Shown here one piece after another: positions 36,912-46,751 of a DNA stretch of 64,000 nucleotides. How positions within the stretch are numbered: the stretch's first letter is position 1; each line of letters starts with the position of its first letter. Origin of the DNA: Pyrenopolyporus hunteri (lineage: Eukaryota > Ascomycota > Sordariomycetes > Xylariales > Hypoxylaceae); contig CADCXC010000038.1 of the NCBI GenBank assembly GCA_902806595.1, forward strand, positions 1,984,001 to 2,048,000, given 5' to 3'. Under the pieces are notes generated by a model. It saw nothing but the letters and a program-made list of their open reading frames with translations. It did no database searches and was not told the origin of the DNA. Made by a program: the position numbers and the translations under genes.

Positions 36912-37760
36912 ATGAAGAATATCCTCCTTCTATCCACCTTCGCCCTTGGTGCGACCGCCTTGAACGAGACTATTGAAGGCTACAAATACTTCTTGTCCGG
37001 GCCCCGCGTAGATCAGGCGAAGACTGAGTACGAACATGCCGCGGCGGACAAGGCCCTCTCTCTGGTCAAGGCCCGCCTAGGCGACCAGCCCCTCCCTGAT
37101 CTCCCGGAAGACAACGTTGCCGCCATCCTGAAGCTTAAGCAGAGTATCGGCCACGACAACCTTGAGGTGCTCCTAAGGCCCGATCAAGACGAAGCCGATG
37201 CGTTCTGGCACGGCGTTATCGATAGGTCGGGAGACTCGTGGGTGTCTGCCGATGCGCGGGGCGTCGCTTTCCTGCCGAACGTCTCCTTCGCGCAATTCGC
37301 CGCCTGGTACGCGTCGCCGAACGCGGACGCCGCCAACCTGGCGGCCAACCCGGAACACTACGTGAAGGACACCGTAACGACCCCGACGGGGTTGGCGTCT
37401 AAGATCCTAGAAGGCTGGGGCGGCGTCACCACCAACTTCACCATCCCCAACTTCGGCGCTCCGGATCGCGTGAAGTACCCCTTCCTGCGACAACTGCCCG
37501 AGTTCCCCGTGCAGCAAGCCGGCGACAAGGTCTTGCGCGACGGGGCCACGTTTGGCGTCCTGCATATTGCTCTTCGCCCCGTCAAGGGCGCGGACTACGG
37601 CCAGCCGTTCGACGGCTTCGAGGTCTACTCCACTGTGTGGTACCAGGATGGCGCCGAGGATGACCACCTGGAACAGGAGCGCCGACACATGGTGATTGAG
37701 ATTGTCAACCTGACGCTCCAGGCTCAGAAGGATATCGAGAGTGGCAAGTTGGCTGCGTAA
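36912..37760 (+). CDS. Secreted protein of unknown function
   Basis: Single exon, 282 aa. Residues 1-16 (MKNILLLSTFALGATA) form a clear secretory signal peptide with cleavage likely before LNETIEG. The mature protein is mixed alpha/beta, without transmembrane segments or GPI signal, with four N-glycosylation sequons (NET, NVS, NFT, NLT) and no cysteines that I can see. Tryptophan and aspartate are frequent in the central part (DAFWHGVIDRSGDSWVS), and the C-terminal half has regular hydrophobic strands (TFGVLHIALRPVKG, FEVYSTVWY). High GC at third codon positions, unlike its flanks, supports real coding. I do not recognise the family, so no function is proposed; it could be an extracellular or cell-wall protein. 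Confidence 0.85.
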   Translation: MKNILLLSTFALGATALNETIEGYKYFLSGPRVDQAKTEYEHAAADKALSLVKARLGDQPLPDLPEDNVAAILKLKQSIGHDNLEVLLRPDQDEADAFWHGVIDRSGDSWVSADARGVAFLPNVSFAQFAAWYASPNADAANLAANPEHYVKDTVTTPTGLASKILEGWGGVTTNFTIPNFGAPDRVKYPFLRQLPEFPVQQAGDKVLRDGATFGVLHIALRPVKGADYGQPFDGFEVYSTVWYQDGAEDDHLEQERRHMVIEIVNLTLQAQKDIESGKLAA

Positions 37761-39221
37761 ATTGATAAAAGGGGTCAATTTCGAGGTGGAAGTGTATACT
37801 TACAAGCGATCACGGAAGGGACAATTGTATAAATTGAAATGGGACACCCCTGAATATCACTTACGGAGCCAAGGATAGGGCTTATAAAAATAGCAAACAG
37901 CGGAGGCGTCTAAATAGTAAAGAGGCGGGTGGGACAATAGAGCTTCTCGAATCCAAAAAAAAAAAAAAGAATAACATGAATTGAAAAATTGAGGCGATCT
38001 ACCGTAATCCGCTTCGATGTGTAATAACCTAGAAGGCAGAGAAGGTTATAGGAACTAATTATGAAGTGCTTCTTTCAATTGTCTAATTCGAAACGGCGAT
38101 TGCGTATAGCGGTTGTATTAGTGGTTGTGCCCCCTAGCTAAAACTATGGCCTTGCCTGTAACATATTCAATATGTCAGGCAGGTAAGAATCTCATAGATA
38201 GGTACCTACCTAAGTATCTAAGAATACTACATCGAGTATTATACTGAACTCTCGGGGATTGTCTTAGCTAATGACCGGAGCCTCGGCTTGTTTAGCTGAC
38301 CTTGCCTCGGCTTTCTTTTGAAGCTTACGGCTCCGCCGACACCTACTCTATAATTTTCTGGAACCGATAACTCATCTTTAAACGTTACATCTTTCGGCAC
38401 CCTATTCTCACATAAGCCTGCTGTTTACCTTCTCAGGTACCCATTGCCTCGGATACGTCATCAGCCACCTAGGTCAGAATTTCACGTCGTACTTTTTTCA
38501 ATTGTTACTTCGCCCAGCTCTGCCAAGGTTACCCCTCGTAGAGTCCCATTCGGTTTAGTTCCAACTCAGATCCTGACCCGGTTCGCTGGAAATAAACCTA
38601 GCCAGTTGGGGTAGGCGGTGATGGATACGTAGCTCCCCTTTAACTGCCTATGACTGCAGCATTATATATTTATGTAAGAATCCGAGGTGCCAGAGGGCCG
38701 TGAACCAATGAGAACGCCTAAGAGGGTATCCATTAGGGTATTCAGCCCCCACTTAGAGGCCGCTTAGAGGCGTCCTTGCATGACTTATAGGATACCGACG
38801 GACGGTGGGGGGGCATTTCGAACAATATTCTGCCAGTCTCGTGCGTCACTCAACTGCTCTACTGGCCTGGCAGGCGCCCACACGATTTTGCTCCTCTCAA
38901 AGCGCCTCGGTCTGTCCGATTCTGATTTAAAGTGATATATCTTCTGTTCTTCGCCATCACATGAGTTTGTAAGACATCAGCCGGCCCCTTGCAACATTTG
39001 TAGGCCTACTATTTAAATACTCGAAAAGAATCTTACGTGCAACTGGAAATTCTTGTAGCCCTCACTTTCTCGTCTGTATGAAAATACCTTGTCCACTGAG
39101 ATACCCATTCGCTTCATCCTTCAGATTCCCAGCCCACGCTCGTGTTTTACAGAAACCATTTGTCGTTTGCTATTCTCCTATACACTCCTCACATTTCTCC
39201 CGTCGCTCACGTTACTCCACC
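37761..39221. other. Intergenic, Gpd1 promoter region
   Basis: An A run lies at about 37956-37968. Near the right end are a CCCCT word (38635-38639, like a stress response element) and TATTTAAATA (39010-39019), about 200 bp before the Gpd1 start. These are suggestive only. An in-frame ATG at 39078 is discussed with the Gpd1 gene. Confidence 0.5.
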
Positions 39222-40556
39222 ATGGCTCCGGGACTTCTAAGTGCCAATGGCACCAGGAAGCACAAGGTAACCGTGATCGGCTCCGGCAATTGGTGAGTGT
39301 TCCCCGGTAGCACGTTTGTCCTTACCTTTAAAATACTAATCACAATCCGGAACAGGGGTTCAACAATATCCAAAATCGTTGCTGAGAACACCAAGGAGCA
39401 CCCCGAACTGTTCGAAGAGGAGGTGCAGATGTGGGTATACGAAGAAGAAGTGACGTATGACGACAAGCCCCAAAAGCTCACGACCATCATCAACACGCAC
39501 CATGAGAACGTCAAATACCTCCCCAACATCAAGCTCCCCACGAACATAATTGCCAACCCTTCCCTCGAAGATGCCGTCCGCGACTCCTCCATCCTAATTT
39601 TTAATCTACCCCACCAATTCATCCACAGGATCTGCGGACAGCTTAAGGGGAAGATCCTACCCTTCGCCCGGGGTATCTCCTGTATCAAGGGCGTCAACGT
39701 TACGGACGAGGGCGTATCCTTATTCTCCGAATGGATCGGCGAGGGTCTCGGCATCTACTGCGGCGCTCTGTCCGGCGCAAACATCGCCTCCGAAATCGCG
39801 GCGGAGAAGTGGTCCGAGACTACGATCGCGTACGACCCGCCGCCGATGGACAACTCGCGGAACCCGTCCCGAAACGCCACGCCTCGCTCCGCCACGCCGA
39901 ACCGCAACTCGCCCCGGGCCTCCGCCGCCGAGCTGAGCATCACGCCCCTGGCGGACACGCAGCACAGGGACGTCCGGGGCCGGATCAGCAAGACGAAGCT
40001 GACGCCCGTGCCGCCGGAGTACCCCCCGCTCGACCACGACACTTTCAAGACGCTCTTCCACCGCCCGTACTTCCACGTGCGGATGGTCTCGGACGTCGCG
40101 GGCGTCTCGCTCGGCGGCGCCCTGAAGAACATCGTCGCCTTGGCCGCCGGGTTCGTCGACGGCCGGGGCTGGGGCGACAACGCCAAGGCGGCCATCATGC
40201 GCGTGGGCTTGCTCGAGATGGTCAAGTTCGGCCACGAGTTCTTCGGCGAGACCATCTCCACCGGCACCTTCACCGAGGAGAGCGCCGGCGTGGCGGACCT
40301 GATCACGAGCTGCAGCGGCGGCCGAAATTTCCGCTGCGCCAAGAAGGCCGTCGAGAAGGGCATCTCCGTCCAGGAAGTCGAGCAGGCGGAGCTCAACGGC
40401 CAGAAGTTGCAGGGTACTAGCACGGCCGCCGAAGTCAACTCGTTCTTGAAGCGGCGGAACCTCGAGCAGGAGTACCCGCTGTTCACGGCCGTTCACAACA
40501 TCTTGGAGGGACGAAATACGGTCGACGATATCCCCGACCTCGTCGCGAGGACCTAG
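39222..40556 (+). CDS. gpd1: NAD-dependent glycerol-3-phosphate dehydrogenase
   Basis: Reduces dihydroxyacetone phosphate to sn-glycerol-3-phosphate, for glycerol (osmolyte) and lipid synthesis and NADH reoxidation. Exons are 39222-39292 and 39356-40556, with a 63-nt intron splitting the NAD-binding GSGNWGST loop, 423 aa. The catalytic lysine lies in SLGGALKNIVALAAGF (Lys at about 281), and the C-terminal substrate motif is GGRNFRCAKK. An insertion of about 60 residues at 185-246 (Ser/Pro/Arg-rich, NPSRNATPRSATPNR then KTKLTPVPPEYPPLD) separates the two domains; shorter versions occur in filamentous fungi. Start: MAPGLLSANG fits the family, but an in-frame ATG at 39078 would add 48 residues, basic and Ser-rich with no acidic residue, that look like a mitochondrial presequence. 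Confidence 0.95.
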
Positions 40557-40805
40557 GTATTAGAGCAGTAAGAGGGGTAGACTAGATTGTTGTTAATAGA
40601 AAAAGATGATCGGCCTGGCGGAAAAGAGTAAATGGGAATTGTTTCGGGTTGGTAAGGTCAAATTAGGTCTCGGTGTGGTTTTTACGATTTGTTGCGATAG
40701 GAAGGGATAAAAAGACTAGATCTCAGCATGATATCCAAGACAAGAAGAGAGAATATATCGGATTCATTGCAAATTGATTGCTACCCTTGGCAATGCAACC
40801 CTACG

Positions 40806-42167
40806 CTACCAATCCGCAAGCAAAGCGCTCTTCTCGTTTCCCCACACATTCGTATTTCTTACCGTACTATATCCCCTTATCGACGTATCATCCTCTATCG
40901 TCCGCTCCCCATCCCCAAACACCGGCTTGAACACACGATCGTAGACTATCCATATCACATTCACCACGACCGTCTCAGCCACGGTCAACCAGCTCGGCGG
41001 CCTGCCGTCCTTATCGGCGAGCACGAAGCGCAGGGCCACCGTCGGCGCGAAGGACGGCAGCACCACCAGCAACAAGAGCCAGCGCCCGACCTCCTGCCGC
41101 CACGTCGTGATCCTGAAGGCCTCCAGCCGCGCGAGGTACGCCTGGTAGTCGTCCGGCAGGTAGTGCTCGCGCGCGCCGTCGCGCAGAAGGCCCAGGTACC
41201 GCGGGCTCGGCTGCGAGTAGTCCGGGTCCGCGCGGCGCGGGGGGAGTAACAGTTTGCGCCACCAGCGGTTGTCGTCTCCGTCCCTACCATTACTACCTCC
41301 ACCACCACCATCATTATTATCATCGCCGTCGCCATCTGGTGGGTTGCGGGAGGGTATCTGCGGCGCGTAGAGCGTGTGCACCAAGAACGGCTTCGGCAGC
41401 TCGGGTATGGGCGGCTTCTCGGGCACGTGGATGGGCGGCGGCAGCGCGAAGCACGGCGTCAGGATGTCGTGGTACCCGACGCCCTCGGTGCGTATGATCT
41501 TCGCGTAGTCCTCGTGCGTTACCTCGTACACCACGCCGTACAGGCCCTTGGACCACGAGGGGCGGGTATCTGGGGGGAGCGAGGGGAGGAGCGTTGCTGG
41601 ATCCTTCTTTTGTTCCTCCTCCTCCTCCTCCTCCTCCTCTCCCACTTGAGCTGTTCCCATTACGTCGCTTCGCGGGCTGGATCCCGCGCTATAGGGAGGA
41701 GGAGGAGGAGGGGGGAAGGGCGGCTTCGGCGGGTCGATCGGGATAGGGGGTTTGGGGATCTTGCGCGGCGCGACGTTGGAGAAGCATGGCTCCCAGTAGG
41801 GAAGGCCCGGCAGGTCGAAGACGAGGTCGAATTCCGGCGCCGACGCGTTGATCTGGCTTATCGGTTGGATCTTGCGCGTCTCGAGGAAAGTCTTGGCAGA
41901 GAGGTTCGAGCCGTAGGCCAGGTACAGGACGGTCGGCGCGGACGAGCCATGGTCGGATGAGTCGGGAGCGGCTAGCGCGAGTCGCTCGGGCGATGTTCGT
42001 GGTATGTTTGAGACGGGGGAATGGGAGTTGGGATGGAATAGGCGGCGCCATCGGATAGAGTTGAAGTCGAGGATGGATTGGACTAGAGTGTGAGCTTGCT
42101 GCAACGGATTGGCCCGGCCGTGCGAGGCCACGAGGCCTTCCTCAACGTCGGGTAGACGCCGGGTCAT
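40806..42167 (-). CDS. Gamma-glutamylcyclotransferase-like protein with C-terminal membrane anchor
   Basis: Single exon, 453 aa, starting at MTRRLPDVEEG. The GGCT fold signature YLAYGSNLS is at residues 82-90, followed by FDLPGLPYWEPCFSNV and RTEGVGYHDI, whose Glu (about 228) sits where the catalytic acid of these cyclotransferases is expected. Known relatives cleave gamma-glutamyl peptides to 5-oxoproline. Low-complexity inserts interrupt the domain: poly-Pro (about 148-159), an acidic run of nine Glu, and Asp/Gly/Asn-rich repeats. Two hydrophobic segments near the C-terminus (about 363-383 and 393-409) suggest membrane attachment, unusual for a glutathione-cycle enzyme. The gene is convergent with Gpd1, with 249 bp between stops. 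The frame is GC-rich, so long antisense frames here are shadows. Confidence 0.85.
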   Translation of the reverse strand: MTRRLPDVEEGLVASHGRANPLQQAHTLVQSILDFNSIRWRRLFHPNSHSPVSNIPRTSPERLALAAPDSSDHGSSAPTVLYLAYGSNLSAKTFLETRKIQPISQINASAPEFDLVFDLPGLPYWEPCFSNVAPRKIPKPPIPIDPPKPPFPPPPPPPYSAGSSPRSDVMGTAQVGEEEEEEEEEQKKDPATLLPSLPPDTRPSWSKGLYGVVYEVTHEDYAKIIRTEGVGYHDILTPCFALPPPIHVPEKPPIPELPKPFLVHTLYAPQIPSRNPPDGDGDDNNDGGGGGSNGRDGDDNRWWRKLLLPPRRADPDYSQPSPRYLGLLRDGAREHYLPDDYQAYLARLEAFRITTWRQEVGRWLLLLVVLPSFAPTVALRFVLADKDGRPPSWLTVAETVVVNVIWIVYDRVFKPVFGDGERTIEDDTSIRGYSTVRNTNVWGNEKSALLADW

Positions 42168-43846
42168 GGTTGTGGGGGAGTTCCTCTGGCTCAAGTATAT
42201 AGCTTGGATTACGAAGTTATCGCCAGCGTTTTTCTCTTCTCTTGTTGTTTCTCGTGTTATGTTGATGGTTAACTTGAAAAGATCTTGGGGGCGCTACCAT
42301 GATAAGGCGCTGGTGGTTACGTCAACCCTTCTCTGATAGGCCGACCTAATCCCTGTTAATCTTTGGTGTACGGTACAAGACTACTTCAAAGCCCCCAGCT
42401 GGCGGTACAGGTATATAGTACAATACATAGAGCCTATTCTCGGAGCAGGGACGCTCTTCTGAACCCGTTTACCACTACGATCTCTTATTTTGAGCCTTGG
42501 GCACAGGTAAATTACCTGGTTTCTATCCCGACAAACTGTAGGAAGCACGACATATTCATTTGTTTCTTACTCGTCTCCGGCATACGGCTAGATTATCGGG
42601 ATTGACATTGCATATTTTTATAGAAGGCCTACGGATATTCTCTGCTACGCCCTTACACGTTATTCTACGAGTCCCCCCTTCGGCACTTGGCCATGGAGAC
42701 ACTACCTAGTCTCTTGTTCTCGATAGTCTCCTCTGAAAGGTGAAAAGCAAAATATACCCCATCGTACGCCTGTCCCAACGGCATGGTCCTAGGGCGATCA
42801 CCGCGACGAGTATTCCAAGAACGGAATGTGGGTCCGTTATTTCGCGCTCATGATTTGCTCCTCGCGCCGCAGTTGGACAATCAGATCGTATACCCCGAGA
42901 GGCATGTATAAGAAGATCTATAAGAAACCGAAACTGCGAGTAATATGGGAAGTGGAAGCGAGTGAACAGCGTATGAGTATATGCAGCCTAGATTGTTCAA
43001 ATCCTTACCGAGGGATATTACATCTCCAACTCTTCGTCGCCGACTTGATCGAATACCTCAGCTGAATGACTCGGTCGATGCTTGAGAAAGAAGACTCGTC
43101 AAATCCATTTGTAAGCTTCGGCCGCTTCTTATCCCACGCGAACATGGCGATAATAACGATGCTATATGCAGATCTCGTTGGGATTAATTCAATAGCCCGG
43201 CGGCGCTGACTCGACCCCAACTATTTGCTTTTTCTTTTCTGTGTTTCTTTTTAACCCTTCCTTGCATCTTGCCTTTTTGTTTTCTGAGATATCGCTGAAC
43301 TCCTCGGCCGAGATTGCTCTGCCAGGGGGTCTCGGCAACCTCTAGACTGTTATCTCGGCGATTTAATCATATTTCGCTATATACACATGTTTCCCGATTA
43401 CCGCGCGACCCACGCTGCATCAAATCAAACCGTTCAGCTCATGTAAGTGGCCGCCAGCATGGGCCGTCCCGTCCAACGGCTTTCGTTGCCCCCTGAAGCC
43501 TCACTACTTGGCACACAACGTTGCGAAGGGCCCGTTTAAGTCCCCATCGAAACGATCATTGGCCAGTTTCTCGAAATTTGGCCCCCAGATGGCGTAGATC
43601 AGTGCCATCCCGGGCAAATTTGCACGTTTTGGGCATTCATTCCCTTCAGTAGCAAGCTGAAAAGACTGCAACTCTATAAGTATCAAGAATTACACTAGCA
43701 TTGTGGCTTAAGAAGCCATGTACTATGTAGGCTAGCGCTTCTGGATCTTGTTCGCTTCGCGTTTTACCCCGAGACTCCCGATTCGTGATCCCGCTCTGCC
43801 CGACCGTCCACTTTTAGTCAGGCCTTTACGGCGGAGGGCCCGCGAT
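42168..43846. other. Intergenic, divergent promoters of GGCT-like and SLATT genes
   Basis: About 1.7 kb without a supported gene. The frame of the SLATT gene extends open upstream of its ATG to about 43748, but without an ATG. Confidence 0.65.
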
Positions 43847-44971
43847 ATGGCATCGTTCTTCGCCGCGCTATTGCGGCTTCTCTTCAAGAGGAAGCCGCAG
43901 GAAGGCCGTATAGACGAGGAGCAGGCGGCGGAGAATGCGGCCCCAACCGCCGCGCCGTCGACTCCGGGGGCCAACCCGAACATCCTTCCGCATGGGCATC
44001 GCCATTATCTCGTCCCCGAGGACAACCCCTTAACCCTGTTCCGTCTCATGGTGGGCATTAGCACCTCACCATATCTCGGCTACAGCGAATCGAGCCCCGT
44101 AGGAACACGCCCGGCCGCGAATATTGGCATATATGCGCGCGTCGTGCACTCGGAGCGGAAAGCCAAGGACCAGTTCAAGGTTTTCTCGATCCTGATCAAC
44201 GGTTGCTACTTCTTACAGATTGTGGTGGCTGCGTCGCTCACCGCCATGGGTGCAGCGGGGGTGAGCCATGGCGCAGTCACGGCTTTCGGCGCCATTAATA
44301 CCATAATCGCGGGGCTCCTGACTTTCCTCAAGGGCAGCGGGCTACCGGGACGTCTAAAGTACTACGGTAATGAGTGGAAAAAGATACGCGAGTTTATTGA
44401 GCAGCGTGAGCGCGACTTTTCCCGCGAGGGTTGCACTCTCAACGTCTACGAAGTTGTCGCCACAATTGATCGCATGTACAACAACACTAAGCGGGAAATC
44501 GAGATGAACACGCCCGATAGTTACACGTCAGTTACGGGAAATATACGGCAGTTCAAGGACGGCAGCGACGAGAAGATCGGCGGCATAGATATCTCCAAGT
44601 TAGAGAATCTCGCTTCTCAGTTGAGAGGCCTAGAGAGCAAAGCACAGGAAGCCACACACCGGGTCCACGAGCAAGGGAGGGAGATACGGGACGCCATGGC
44701 GAAGGAAATCCAGGACGGCAGGGATTCCCTGGACCGCGAGGCGCAGAAGCGACGCGCACAGACCTCTCGGGCAGTGGATGAAGGACGACGCGAAGTGCTT
44801 GACCAAGGGGATCGGATACAACAAGCGGGCACGCAAGCCATAAGGGATATCAACGAGGCGCATAGGGCAGTGGTGGGCGAGGCTAGAGAGGCGGCGTCCG
44901 CGCAGGTGAGGAAAGTGGCCGATAAATTAAGTCACCATCATGATTCAAGACACGAGGAAGGCGAGAAGTAA
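43847..44971 (+). CDS. SLATT_fungal two-TM protein with long coiled-coil tail
   Basis: Single exon, 374 aa from the first ATG. The N-terminus (MASFFAALLRLLFKRKP) is a short amphipathic helix ending in basic residues. A disordered Ala/Pro stretch follows, then at about residues 90-195 the SLATT_fungal domain: IYARVVHSERKAKDQFK, TM1 (about 114-137), a short turn (GVSHGAV), TM2 (about 141-162), then GSGLPGRLKYYGNEWKK and a helix with IEQRERDF. SLATT domains were described in prokaryotes as pore-forming effectors next to nucleotide-second-messenger synthases (SMODS) in conflict systems; the fungal branch is defined by similarity only. Residues from about 250 to the end are charged heptad-like helices (LASQLRGLESKAQEATHRV onwards). 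The neighbours give no operon-like partner. A role in membrane permeabilisation or cell death is inference. Confidence 0.85.
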   Translation: MASFFAALLRLLFKRKPQEGRIDEEQAAENAAPTAAPSTPGANPNILPHGHRHYLVPEDNPLTLFRLMVGISTSPYLGYSESSPVGTRPAANIGIYARVVHSERKAKDQFKVFSILINGCYFLQIVVAASLTAMGAAGVSHGAVTAFGAINTIIAGLLTFLKGSGLPGRLKYYGNEWKKIREFIEQRERDFSREGCTLNVYEVVATIDRMYNNTKREIEMNTPDSYTSVTGNIRQFKDGSDEKIGGIDISKLENLASQLRGLESKAQEATHRVHEQGREIRDAMAKEIQDGRDSLDREAQKRRAQTSRAVDEGRREVLDQGDRIQQAGTQAIRDINEAHRAVVGEAREAASAQVRKVADKLSHHHDSRHEEGEK

Positions 44972-46100
44972 TTGGAACGAAGAACACGAACCGCTAATCA
45001 TCAAGAACTTTTAATGCAGAGATATCCCATATTTCGGTTATAACTAATATGTTTTGTATGTATATTATCTGAATGGCAAAGTGTAACAAGAAGATATAAT
45101 GTAACAATACATACAGTCTCATTTTCGGGTATAAATAAGCTTATCTGATCTTTTCTATATCCCACCTTTAATCCCCCTTTTCGGTGTTGATCTCTTCGTG
45201 GCGCTTTGGAAACAGCTTAAGTGCTGGCCAAACAAATATTTGTTTCATAAGGTAAAAAACGGATAGCTAACCTTATAGGCAAATACTAGGTAATTCAAAT
45301 TAAACAATCGTCTGTGCCTAGAGTTTCGGTAGACAGTCTCATCTTATCAGTTTAGTTAGTGTTTAGTATTCTCCTAAGTCGGTTTGTTTACAGGCTCTAA
45401 GATAGGCCGGCCGAGATCAACAACGAAAGAGAAATTCAATTGTTAGCTAGTTGAAGGATAACCGAGAATTAGAATTCGTAAACAAGAGATTCGAAAGTTT
45501 CACATCATCTAGCCTAGTGCTCGGTTCTTGCCATGATTAGATCATACCACATTCCGCACGAGGATACGAAGATATCATGTACAGTATGGATTAGGTACCT
45601 GCTGGTATTCAAGAGTCCAGCACTAGGAAAACCGTAGTTAACATGAGTTTTACACGTCTAAATGAAAGATGATAGGGTCCTAGCTTCAAGTAGCTTTGTC
45701 GAGCCACAGACAGTGCACGCACAGGCTTCAGGTCCCAAGTGTTTGTTTATACCTCTTGAAACGGAGTCACACATAAGGTTTAAGGAGGGACTGTGGTTAA
45801 CCGTGGTTCGGATTGCGTACATGGCTATTGACTTTCAACTAGGTATAAAAGTTGGCAAGGCAACATTCTACATGACCCAGGGTTCGATTTCCCCCCCTTC
45901 AGCAGGCTTCGTATCACATATGAGCCAAGTTTCCCCACGAGGAGACATCACGGAAAAAAGGTACTTCTCTCTATTCTGAGTTATATATTGCATTCATGCG
46001 CGAGCACTAAATATAACCCCATCAGACTACACACTGCCAGCAGCAGCCAAAGCGCAAGCTTCTCTCAAATTCAGCCACGAGATCAGATTTCCAGTCAAAG
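44972..46100. other. Intergenic
   Basis: AT-rich stretch without recognisable genes or long repeats. Confidence 0.65.
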
Positions 46101-46751
46101 ATGGCTACCCTAGCGCGAGTTACGCTACAAGGCCGAGAAGTCAACCCAGACGAGGGCCTCATCTTTACCGAAGGCAATACACCTAAAGGTAAACAAGACG
46201 GAACGCTCATCCTGTTTGAATACATGGCGTTTTCCAACTCCAACCCACCTCTATTCGGGTCAACAGCCCACAGACCCGGGATGGATGCGGAAATGTCTGA
46301 ACTCAGCCTTCGCCTCCAGGAGCAGTACAACAATATGAACACGTCCTCTGATGCCCCGTGTCCAGCATTCGAAGCAGCGTTGCCTAACCAGGCTGGAAGC
46401 AGCCAGCACCAAGGTCACCCAGGAAAGGAAGGACAGGCAAGCCAGCACACAGCAAAGTCACAATTGGCCAACACGCAGCCAAAGCAGGACACATCGCCTG
46501 GCACTGCCATCAGTGAACCAACCAGCCCACGCGGCTGGAGCACTCCCGCCTATCAGTACTGGAGAGACGACAAAGAACGTGATCTGTGGCAGCGAGCCCT
46601 CGTTGCCGAGCTCGTACGCGCCAAACACGAGCAGCTAGACGCGGAGCAGCACCCGATCCTCCGCTACGGTCGAAAACTTGTGAAGGCCAAGAAGCTCGAG
46701 ATGTGGTACCAGCGAGTCCGCCTAGAGCGAGCGCAGGCGAAGGGACGTTAG
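46101..46751 (+). CDS. Hypothetical protein, Gln/Ser-rich
   Basis: Single open frame of 216 aa starting MATLARVTLQGREVNPDEG. The N-terminal 45 residues look globular, the middle (about 60-150) is disordered and rich in Gln, Ser, His, Pro and Thr, and the C-terminal 65 residues are helical and highly charged (YWRDDKERDLWQRALVAE, then RYGRKLVKAKKLEMWYQRVR). GC content and third-position bias rise sharply against both flanks, which argues for real coding. There is no signal peptide or membrane segment. I recognise no domain. A short intron early in the frame is possible but not needed. It could be an orphan lineage-specific gene. Confidence 0.5.
   Translation: MATLARVTLQGREVNPDEGLIFTEGNTPKGKQDGTLILFEYMAFSNSNPPLFGSTAHRPGMDAEMSELSLRLQEQYNNMNTSSDAPCPAFEAALPNQAGSSQHQGHPGKEGQASQHTAKSQLANTQPKQDTSPGTAISEPTSPRGWSTPAYQYWRDDKERDLWQRALVAELVRAKHEQLDAEQHPILRYGRKLVKAKKLEMWYQRVRLERAQAKGR

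Noticed and set aside
39720..40496. Long minus-strand frame (about 258 codons) opposite Gpd1 exon 2, and another plus-strand frame 39731-40420
   Set aside because: They arise from the GC-rich third positions of the gpd1 exon, have Arg/Ala/Gly-rich composition and no similarity. Gpd1 is conclusive on this stretch.
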